Source: Dermatophilus congolensis
Lineage (GTDB): Bacteria > Actinomycetota > Actinomycetes > Actinomycetales > Dermatophilaceae
Reading direction: 5' to 3'
DNA: 9,318 bases
NCBI GenBank assembly: GCA_030538115.1
Contig: JAUNUP010000018.1
Span: 64,874 to 74,191 of the forward strand
In this document: one piece after another, positions 1 through 5,827 of the stretch
How the letters are laid out: the number at the start of each line of letters is the position of its first letter
Numbering within the stretch: the first letter of the stretch is position 1
Position numbers and translations under genes: made by a program
Notes under the pieces: model-generated
What the model saw: only the letters and a program-made list of their open reading frames with translations
The model's database searches: none
Told to the model about the DNA's origin: nothing

Positions 1-12
1 GTTCGGCCGTCG

Positions 13-88
13 GTGCCATGGCACGGGAGCGTGGGGGCGTGCGGATTCGTGTGCCATGGCACGGGAGCGTGGGGGCGTGGGGATTCGT
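13..88. repeat. Two 38-bp tandem repeat units, each headed by a 12-bp palindrome
   Basis: Units 13-50 and 51-88 are identical except for one base (C42 versus G80). Each begins with the perfect palindrome GTGCCATGGCAC and continues with a G-rich spacer ending GGATTCGT. A third, decayed unit starts at 89 (GTGCCTCGGCTC) and runs to about 119. The stretch is non-coding: open frames through it are repetitive and resemble no protein family. The function is unknown. The perfect dyad could bind a dimeric protein, or the repeat may be a dispersed intergenic element. Confidence 0.85.
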
Positions 89-119
89 GTGCCTCGGCTC
101 GGGGGTTTGCGGGGGTCCT

Positions 120-174
120 GTGCCGTGGCACTTTTTCGTGGAGGTGCGGCGCGGGTGGTCGTGTGCCACGGCAC
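120..174. repeat. Inverted pair of palindrome variants (GTGCCGTGGCAC / GTGCCACGGCAC)
   Basis: The copies at 120-131 and 163-174 differ from the perfect palindrome in their central bases (CGTG and CACG). Neither is self-complementary, but each is the exact reverse complement of the other, so together they form a 12-bp stem with a 31-nt loop. They belong to the same family as the copies at 13, 51, 188 and 214. The same variant pair, in the same order and at nearly the same distance, recurs at 9258-9311. Confidence 0.8.
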
Positions 175-185
175 CTACCGGGCAG

Positions 186-227
186 GTGTGCCATGGCACC
201 TCCCCTCGGAGAGGTGCCATGGCACAC
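186..227 (-). terminator. Perfect 17-bp hairpin, probable terminator of the glycoside hydrolase gene
   Basis: Arms 186-202 and 211-227 are exactly complementary (core GTGCCATGGCACCTC) with an 8-nt loop (203-210). Each arm contains a complete GTGCCATGGCAC palindrome (188-199 and 214-225). The hairpin begins 30 nt beyond the stop codon of the minus-strand hydrolase gene, where an intrinsic terminator is expected. No U-tract follows on that strand, but many actinobacterial terminators lack one. Because each arm is itself palindromic, other pairings with the neighbouring copies are possible. The terminator role is inferred from position and stem strength. Confidence 0.6.
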
Positions 228-257
228 GTCTGTTGTGCCCCGTCGATGTTCGCCTCG

Positions 258-2654
258 TCAGCGCTTGCGCGCGTACGTCAGGCCATGGCCGTAGTCGTAC
301 AGGGCTCCGTCCTTGGTTTCGGAGTAGCCCGGCAGGTCGCTCTTCTGCTCCTCCACCGCAGCGCGGGTCTTGGGGAGGGCGAACGGCATCCGACCCTGGG
401 GTGAGACCTTGCCGGTGAGCACGTCCATGAGCGCCTGGTCGGACATGCCGAAGTTCGCCAGAATCGCGCCGGCCTTCTTGAGCCCGCTCGCGTCGTCGAT
501 GACGTACGGCTGGCGGAAGTAGATGTTGAGCACGACCTTCTTCGGGTCGCCGACCTCCTTCATCGCGGCCTGAACGGCGTCGAGGCCTGGGCTGACCTCC
601 CAGGAGGCGGCCTTCGACATGCCGGTGAAGTCGAGGATGCTCGACTCCCACGGGTACGACCCGCCGAAGCGGAGACCGTTGTCGGTGCACGTGGCGGCTC
701 CGTACGCGTTGCACGCGTCAGAGGCACCCCACGGCGACTTGCCGTCGAGACCCTTGACCCCCGGGAACACGATGGGGCTCGTGTGTTCGGGGTTGAGGCC
801 GGTGGCGGGGTCGTTGCTCACGTACTTCGCCTGGTCCTTGTTGCGGGCGGTGAGCGAGACGACGACGCGGTCGGCTCCCTTGGCGCTCGGCCGCGGGGTC
901 GCGTTGCCGTCGATAACCTTGTAGCCGTAGCTCTCGATGACGGCCTTGTCGTACTTGCCCATCATGTAGAGCGTCTCGCCCTTGGCCAGGGGCAGGGCGT
1001 TCGCCGAGCGATGCCGGCGCTTGGAGACCGTGTCGTTCTTGAGCAGCACCACCGACTTGCGCTGCACGTCGAGGCCCACAGCCCGGTTGGCGTCGCTGCC
1101 GATGGCGGCGTCGGCCTTGCCCGCATCGACGTACGGGTTCTCGAAGAGCCCGAGCTGGAACAGTGGCGTGAGCAGGCGGTTCGCGGCGAGGTTCACGCGC
1201 TCTTCGGTGACGAGACCGCCCTTGACGAGGTCGGTGATCGTGGCGACGTTGTGGAAGCCGGAGAGCGTGTCGGTGCCGCCGTTGATCGCGGCCGCGACCC
1301 GCTCCGGCACGGTCTTGGTCTCGAGGCCCCACGCGCGGTCGTTGATGATGCCGGTGTCGGAGTTGACGTACCCGGCGAAGCCGAGCTTCTCGCGCAGCAG
1401 CCAGTTGACGATCTCGCCGGAGAACGCGAATCCGGTCTGCTGGAACGTCTTTCCTTCGTAGGTGACGTTCATCGGCACGCCGTAGTACGGCATGATCGAG
1501 CTCACCCCGGCCTTGATCGCGGCCTCGAACGGCTTGAGGTGGTACGCGAACGCGCCGCCGGGGTAGACCTGGGTCTTGCCGAAGGCGTAGTGGGGGTCGA
1601 GGCCGAGCTCTTGCGGGCCGCCTCCGGGGAAGTGCTTCATCGTCAACGCGACACGCGAATCGGGGTTGAGGGCGACACCGGCCTCCTTGTCGGTGCCTTG
1701 CAGGGTGCGGACGAGGTTCTTCATGATGTTGGCGCCGAGGTCGGCGTCTTCGGTGAAGGTCTCGTGGGCGCGGTACCAGCGGGGGTCGGTCGACAGGTCG
1801 GCCATGTAGCCGTACATGCCGCGTAGGCCGATGGCGGCCCACTCGTTGCCCATGACGTCGGCGAACGCCCGCACGACCCGCATGTCGCCGGTGGTGGCTT
1901 TGCCGGTGCGCCGGGCCTGCTCACCGAGCGCGGCGGCCGCGATGCCCGCCTCCTTGGGGAATGCGGTCATCTTGTCGACACCCACGTTGATGCCGGTGCG
2001 GGGGTCTGGGTCGATGTGGTTGCGCGCGTTCGACTTGAACAGCACGGGGATACCCAGGCGCGAGGCCTCGGCCAGCTCCTGCACGCTGTTGGTGTACGTG
2101 GCGGCCTCGGTCGCGGTGACGGTGGGCGTGGAGGCCGTGCAGTCGGGCGTCGTGGCGACCATGTTGCGGAAGATGAGCCGCCGCATCTGCTGCGTGTTGA
2201 GGTAGTCGTCGGTGAGGTTGTCGTGTGCCGGAGCCGTGGAGGTGGCCTCGACCTTCGTCGGCACCTCGCCTCCGCAGCGGGCGTTGAGCGTGTCGATGAG
2301 CATGAGCCCGGCCTTCTCGTCGAGGTTCATGCGTCCGACGAGGTCGGCGGCACGGTCGGCGGCGGGCCTGCGCCAGTCTTCGTACCCGTCGAGGGTGCCG
2401 TTGCCGTTGCTGTCTTTGAACGTCAGGCCGTCGACCTTCAGCGTCTTCTTCGCCTTGGCGGAGATCGTCGGCTGGGCAGTGGTGGGCTTCTTGTTTTTCT
2501 TGCCATCCCGATGACCGTCGCCCTGGGCGAGTGCGGGCGAGGAGGCGGGGGCGGCCTCCGCGGCGGGTACGGCGAGCGTGCCCGCGACGGCGAGCGGGAG
2601 CATCGCGGCGAAGACGGCGAGGGAGCGGTGGTGGCCACGTCGTTGTGTGCGCAT
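258..2654 (-). CDS. Secreted glycoside hydrolase family 3 (beta-glucosidase-type)
   Basis: This is a 798-residue exported glycosidase of family GH3, predicted to remove sugars from the non-reducing ends of beta-linked glycans outside the cell. I chose the ATG at 2654 because GGAGG lies 4 nt upstream and the protein then opens with a signal peptide (MRTQRRGHHR, hydrophobic core, AEA-A cleavage near residue 34). A charged linker leads to a 12-residue EF-hand-like loop, DSNGNGTLDGYE (81-92). The TIM-barrel domain spans about 100-440, with RMNLDEKAG, DPRW (290-293), KHFPGGG (K340, H341) and the probable nucleophile Asp433 in NSDTG. The C-terminal sandwich domain starts near QRKSVVLLKN (531) and ends at YDYGHGLTY, so no FnIII domain follows. 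Four cysteines (127, 172, 648, 656) could form two disulfides. The family is certain; the substrate cannot be told. It is divergent from guaB3. Confidence 0.93.
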   Translation of the reverse strand: MRTQRRGHHRSLAVFAAMLPLAVAGTLAVPAAEAAPASSPALAQGDGHRDGKKNKKPTTAQPTISAKAKKTLKVDGLTFKDSNGNGTLDGYEDWRRPAADRAADLVGRMNLDEKAGLMLIDTLNARCGGEVPTKVEATSTAPAHDNLTDDYLNTQQMRRLIFRNMVATTPDCTASTPTVTATEAATYTNSVQELAEASRLGIPVLFKSNARNHIDPDPRTGINVGVDKMTAFPKEAGIAAAALGEQARRTGKATTGDMRVVRAFADVMGNEWAAIGLRGMYGYMADLSTDPRWYRAHETFTEDADLGANIMKNLVRTLQGTDKEAGVALNPDSRVALTMKHFPGGGPQELGLDPHYAFGKTQVYPGGAFAYHLKPFEAAIKAGVSSIMPYYGVPMNVTYEGKTFQQTGFAFSGEIVNWLLREKLGFAGYVNSDTGIINDRAWGLETKTVPERVAAAINGGTDTLSGFHNVATITDLVKGGLVTEERVNLAANRLLTPLFQLGLFENPYVDAGKADAAIGSDANRAVGLDVQRKSVVLLKNDTVSKRRHRSANALPLAKGETLYMMGKYDKAVIESYGYKVIDGNATPRPSAKGADRVVVSLTARNKDQAKYVSNDPATGLNPEHTSPIVFPGVKGLDGKSPWGASDACNAYGAATCTDNGLRFGGSYPWESSILDFTGMSKAASWEVSPGLDAVQAAMKEVGDPKKVVLNIYFRQPYVIDDASGLKKAGAILANFGMSDQALMDVLTGKVSPQGRMPFALPKTRAAVEEQKSDLPGYSETKDGALYDYGHGLTYARKR

Positions 2655-2923
2655 TGTTCCTCCGGGTACGGGTGAGTTGCGGTGGGAATCGCGGGTGAGA
2701 ACGGGTACGGGTGGTTGTGAGCCGACATGGGCGGCAGAGGGGGTGAACGCGGCGCGAAGGCGCCTGGCGCTCACGGTGGCACGAATTCGATGCTGCGACA
2801 TGGGATTCAGACTGTTTCCAGGTGTTGCCGCGGTGCCCGTTCGGTCGGGGGCATGTGTGTGCGACGGACCGCTCCGCGCCGCACTGGGCCGGTCGCGCGA
2901 CGATGGCGCGATAGCCTGGTTCG
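2655..2923. promoter_or_regulatory. Divergent intergenic region with 12-bp direct repeats
   Basis: These 269 bp lie between the divergent hydrolase and guaB3 starts. The hydrolase side has a clear Shine-Dalgarno (complement of 2659-2663) and a leader containing two exact copies of CGGGTACGGGTG (2663-2674 and 2702-2713, 39 bp apart). The first copy overlaps the Shine-Dalgarno. I cannot assign a convincing -10/-35 pair for the hydrolase; a leader of some length is implied by the SD. The guaB3 promoter sits at the right end (2912-2923). The open frame continues upstream of 2654 to 2801, but that stretch looks non-coding. Confidence 0.5.
2912..2923 (+). promoter_or_regulatory. Leaderless promoter -10 box of guaB3
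   Basis: TAGCCT (2912-2917) fits the actinobacterial TANNNT -10 consensus and is followed after six bases by the GTG start codon, which puts the expected transcription start at or next to the start codon. No Shine-Dalgarno is present. The block CGATGGC - TAGCCTGG is shared with the SURF1 promoter. No good -35 is visible. Confidence 0.65.
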
Positions 2924-4045
2924 GTGACTGAGATCGAGATCGGCAGAGGCAAGCGGGGCCGTCGCGCCTACTCGTTGGACGACATCGCGGTCGTCCCGTC
3001 GAGGCGCACGCGCGACCCGGAGGACGTGTCGCTGTCGTGGCAGATCGACGCGTACCACTTCGAACTCCCGTTCATCGCGGCTCCGATGGACTCGGTGATG
3101 TCGCCCGCGACGGCGATCGAATTCGGACGCATGGGTGGCCTCGGGGTGCTCGACCTCGAGGGCCTGTGGACCAGGTACGAAGACCCGCAGGCCCAGCTCG
3201 ACGAGATCGTCGGAGGCGATAAGGCCGACGTCACGGCGACGATGCAGCGCCTCTACGCGGCCCCGATCCAGCCCGAACTCATCACGGCCCGCCTGCGTCA
3301 GATGCGCGAAGCCGGCGTGACGGTGGCCGGTTCGCTCACGCCGCAGCGCACGCAGGAGCACTGGAAGACCGTCGTCGACGCCGGAGTCGACCTGTTCGTC
3401 ATCCGGGGCACCACCGTCTCGGCCGAGCACGTGAGCAGCCGCAGCGAACCGCTCAACCTCAAGCGCTTCATCTACGAGCTCGACGTACCGGTGATCGTCG
3501 GCGGCGCGGCCACCTACCAGGCCGGCCTGCACCTCATGCGTACGGGCGCGGCCGGCGTGCTCGTCGGCTTCGGCGGAGGCGCGGCGCTCACCACCCAGCG
3601 CACCCTCGGCATCCAGGCTCCGTTGGCCACGGCCATCGCCGACGTGGCAGCCGCGCGCCGCGACTACCTCGACGAGTCGGGTGGCCGGTACGTGCACGTC
3701 ATCGCAGACGGCGGCATGGGCCGCTCCGGGGACGTGGTCAAGGCCATCGCCTGCGGCAGCGACGCGGTGATGCTCGGTGCGGCACTCGCACGGGCCACCG
3801 ACGCCCCCGGCCGCGGCTTTCACTGGGGCTCCGAGGCCCACCACCCCGAGCTTCCGCGCGGCGAGCGCGTCGAGGTCGGGGCTGTGGCGCCGCTCCGCGA
3901 GATCCTCTTCGGCCCGAGCCGAGCCGCCGGTGGTCAGTCGAATTTCGTGGGTGCGCTGCGCCGTTCGATGGCGACCACGGGCTACACCGACGTCAAGGAC
4001 TTCCAGCGAGTCGGAGTCGTCACCGGCAACTTCGCGCATAGCTGA
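2924..4045 (+). CDS. guaB3: GuaB3-family IMP dehydrogenase-related protein
   Basis: This is a 373-residue cytosolic TIM-barrel protein of the IMPDH/GMP reductase superfamily. It has the phosphate- and nucleotide-site motifs of the fold: YSLDDIAVVPS (16-26), AAPMDSVM (52-59), VIRGTTVSAEH (159-169), VGGAATY (192-198) and ADGGMGRSGD (261-270). It is collinear with actinobacterial GuaB3 (about 375 residues) and lacks the CBS (Bateman) domains of full IMPDH. In the active-site loop GFGGGAALTT (215-224), Leu222 stands where IMPDH has its catalytic cysteine; as I recall, other actinobacterial GuaB3 proteins also lack this Cys. Gln225 replaces the arginine that usually follows TT. The only cysteine is Cys277, away from the site. 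IMP oxidation by the normal thioimidate route is therefore unlikely, and the biochemical role is unclear. It is read from a leaderless GTG and is followed 17 bp later by the ALDH-like gene, probably as one transcript. Confidence 0.92.
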   Translation: MTEIEIGRGKRGRRAYSLDDIAVVPSRRTRDPEDVSLSWQIDAYHFELPFIAAPMDSVMSPATAIEFGRMGGLGVLDLEGLWTRYEDPQAQLDEIVGGDKADVTATMQRLYAAPIQPELITARLRQMREAGVTVAGSLTPQRTQEHWKTVVDAGVDLFVIRGTTVSAEHVSSRSEPLNLKRFIYELDVPVIVGGAATYQAGLHLMRTGAAGVLVGFGGGAALTTQRTLGIQAPLATAIADVAAARRDYLDESGGRYVHVIADGGMGRSGDVVKAIACGSDAVMLGAALARATDAPGRGFHWGSEAHHPELPRGERVEVGAVAPLREILFGPSRAAGGQSNFVGALRRSMATTGYTDVKDFQRVGVVTGNFAHS

Positions 4046-4049
4046 GCGT

Positions 4050-4062
4050 CAGACTGATCGGC
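4050..4062 (+). promoter_or_regulatory. Possible leaderless -10 box of the ALDH-like gene
   Basis: CAGACT (4050-4055) lies seven bases before the ATG at 4063. The same distance and five of the same six bases (TAGACT) are found before guaA. The first T of TANNNT is missing, so the box is weak. There is no Shine-Dalgarno in the 17-bp gap after guaB3, so the gene needs either this leaderless start or coupling to guaB3 translation. Confidence 0.3.
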
Positions 4063-5721
4063 ATGGCAGCGACGCACGTAACTCTGCGGCCCGACTCGAC
4101 GGGGTCGCTCGACGCGTCGTGGGTGGAGCACCTCGCCTCGTTCGCCGTGACGTCGCCGTACGCGCCCGCCTCCGAGCCGATCGCGCCGTTCACGGGTGAG
4201 CCGTTGGCGACCCTGCCGATGTCGACGACCGACGATGTGGCGGTCGCCTACGCGGGGGCCCGTGCCGTGCAACCGGGTTGGGCACACCAGCCGCCGTCTG
4301 CGCGCGCCGAGACGCTGCTGCGCTTTCACGACCTCGTGCTCGAGAACCAGGTCGAGCTGCTCGACCTCATCCAGCTCGAGACGGGCAAATCGCGGCGGGC
4401 AGCGTTCGAAGAGCTGGTCGACGTGTGTACCGCGGCCCGGTTCTATGCGCGTAAGGCGGAGTCAGCGCTGCGGACCCGGCGGCATTTCGGTGCCTATCCG
4501 GTGTTCACGCAGGTGCTCGTGAGCCGTCGTCCCGTCGGGGTCGTGGGGGTGCTGGCGCCTGCCTCGGCTCCGCTGTCGGCGGGGTTCACCGATGCGCTGA
4601 CAGCCCTCGTCGCAGGCAATGCCGTTGTGCTGCGGCCGCATCCGGCGACATCGCTCTCGGCGCTGTACGCGGCCGAACTGCTGCAGCGGGCCGGGTGCCC
4701 TCCGCGGATGCTGCAGGTGGTGCTCGGGCCCGGAGATTCGATCGGCACGGCTGTCGTCGACGGAGCCGACCACGTGTGCTTCGCCGGCACCGCGCGGGTG
4801 GCCCGCTGGGTCGCGGCGCGAGCGGCGGGGCGGCTCGTACACGCGAATGTGCAGGTCATCGGAGCGGGGGCCGCGTACGTGGCCGCCGATGCCGACGTAC
4901 CGCGCGCGGCCGCGGGCGTGGTGCGGGCGCTGACCTCCGTCGGCTCGCTGAGTTGCTACGTGCACCGCGTCTTCGTGCACCGCTCCGTGGCCGACGTGTT
5001 CACGCAGCAGCTTGTGGACGCGGTCGCGCAGGTGCGCATCGGCCCCGCGTTGACCTACGACCCGCAGATGGGGTCGCTCGCCTCCGCCTCGCAACTCTCG
5101 GCGGTGCAGTCGCGCATCGAACACGCTGTGAGTTCGGGCGCGACGCTGCTGGTGGGCGGCCACGCCCGACCCGACCTCGGGCCGTACTTCGTGGAGCCGA
5201 CGATCCTCGCTGGAGGCGCCGGACAAGCTGCGTCGGCGGTTGCGCCGGCGTTCCAGGCCAAGCAGGGGCCCGTCGCTGCTGACCGTCCGTTGCGAGCCCC
5301 GGCCTCCTCCGAGTACGGCTTCGCCGAGGTTCCCGGGCCTGTCGCGGTGGTCAGCCCAGTCGGGAGCTCCGCAGAGGCGAGCCGCGCGATCGACGCGGAG
5401 TCGGGCATCAACACCGTGTACCTGTGGACGCGTGATCGCCTGGAGGGCAGCCGTATCGCGCGTCGGATGAACGCGGGGTGCGTGGTGCTGAACGGTCACG
5501 ACTCCTCGCTTTCCGGAGGCAGCGCGCCCACGGGAGGCGTACGCGGCGCCGGGCTCGGGCGCAGGCACGGCGTCGAGGGCCTCCTCGCGTACACCGATCC
5601 GCAGTCGGTCGCGACGTGGCGCGGGCCGTGGACCCCAGGGGCGACCAGCGAGCGGACCGATCGCGACGCAGGGCTCATCACGCGCTCGCTGCGCGTGATG
5701 AAGGCCATCGGACGACCCTGA
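4063..5721 (+). CDS. Succinate-semialdehyde-dehydrogenase-like protein, probable pseudoenzyme
   Basis: This 552-residue protein has the aldehyde dehydrogenase superfamily fold, closest to GabD2-type succinic semialdehyde dehydrogenases. Family features are clear in LIQLETGKSRRAAFEE (102-117), RRPVGVVGVLAP (155-166), VAGNAVVLRP (183-192), DADVPRA (276-282), VHRSVADVF (305-313), YFVEPTIL (375-382) and a well-kept C-terminus, APTGGVRGAGLGRRHGVEGL (488-507). All three catalytic positions are changed: the PWN asparagine is Ser168 (PASAP), the ELGG glutamate is Gln264 (VQVIG), and the cysteine of GQxC is Ser297 (GSLSC), with Cys298 one place off. The NAD-site FTGS motif reads FAGT (240-243). About 28 extra Ala/Gly/Pro-rich residues follow VEPTIL. 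The frame is unbroken over 1.6 kb, which favours a maintained protein over a decaying gene. Dehydrogenase activity is unlikely; the function is unknown. It lies 17 bp after guaB3. Confidence 0.85.
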   Translation: MAATHVTLRPDSTGSLDASWVEHLASFAVTSPYAPASEPIAPFTGEPLATLPMSTTDDVAVAYAGARAVQPGWAHQPPSARAETLLRFHDLVLENQVELLDLIQLETGKSRRAAFEELVDVCTAARFYARKAESALRTRRHFGAYPVFTQVLVSRRPVGVVGVLAPASAPLSAGFTDALTALVAGNAVVLRPHPATSLSALYAAELLQRAGCPPRMLQVVLGPGDSIGTAVVDGADHVCFAGTARVARWVAARAAGRLVHANVQVIGAGAAYVAADADVPRAAAGVVRALTSVGSLSCYVHRVFVHRSVADVFTQQLVDAVAQVRIGPALTYDPQMGSLASASQLSAVQSRIEHAVSSGATLLVGGHARPDLGPYFVEPTILAGGAGQAASAVAPAFQAKQGPVAADRPLRAPASSEYGFAEVPGPVAVVSPVGSSAEASRAIDAESGINTVYLWTRDRLEGSRIARRMNAGCVVLNGHDSSLSGGSAPTGGVRGAGLGRRHGVEGLLAYTDPQSVATWRGPWTPGATSERTDRDAGLITRSLRVMKAIGRP

Positions 5722-5739
5722 ATCCTGAGACCCACGACG

Positions 5740-5778
5740 TGACGACAGGGGAGTGACCCAGGTCACGCCTGGTCGTCG
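5740..5778 (+). terminator. Imperfect hairpin after the guaB3-ALDH pair
   Basis: GACGAC (5741-5746) pairs with GTCGTC (5772-5777). AGG (5747-5749) pairs with CCT (5768-5770) past a bulged G5771. An inner stem GTGAC/GTCAC (5753-5757 and 5762-5766) closes a 4-nt loop. The hairpin begins about 20 nt after the ALDH-like stop codon and precedes the SURF1 promoter. No U-tract follows, so terminator function is plausible but not certain. Its core overlaps a CRP-like dyad, which is an alternative explanation. Confidence 0.4.
5753..5766. promoter_or_regulatory. GTGACC-CA-GGTCAC dyad, possible CRP/GlxR-type operator upstream of SURF1
   Basis: The site reads GTGA-N6-TCAC, which matches the core of the TGTGA-N6-TCACA consensus of CRP/GlxR-family regulators; the outermost bases (A5752, G5767) do not match. 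Its centre is about 68 bp upstream of the expected SURF1 transcription start, a usual distance for a CRP activator. GlxR/Crp proteins are known to control cytochrome oxidase genes in some actinobacteria. The dyad could instead simply be part of the hairpin at 5740-5778. Confidence 0.35.
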
Positions 5779-5815
5779 GCGGGCTTGCGCTTGGGCTCCG
5801 AACGGCCCGATGGCC

Positions 5816-5827
5816 TAGCCTGGACAC
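5816..5827 (+). promoter_or_regulatory. Leaderless promoter -10 box of SURF1-DUF3817
   Basis: TAGCCT (5816-5821) lies exactly six bases before the GTG at 5828, the same box and spacing as in front of guaB3. No Shine-Dalgarno is present. A possible -35 (TTGGGC, 5791-5796) is weak and 19 bp away. Confidence 0.65.

Noticed and set aside
13..225. Regularly spaced short repeats at the left edge as a CRISPR array
   Set aside because: The repeated core is only 12 bp and is palindromic, spacing varies from 25 to 43 bp, two of the spacers are themselves repeats, and no cas gene is present.
2655..2801. A longer hydrolase starting at 2801
   Set aside because: The added 49 residues look like translated leader DNA and would bury the signal peptide; GGAGG and the signal sequence support the start at 2654.
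2801..2820. LacI-type sugar operator upstream of the hydrolase
   Set aside because: TGG-N14-CCA is present, but only 4 of 10 half-site positions are symmetrical, which is too weak to report.
2924..4045. Canonical IMP dehydrogenase or GMP reductase
   Set aside because: The protein lacks the CBS domains and the catalytic cysteine; the sequence fits GuaB3 better.
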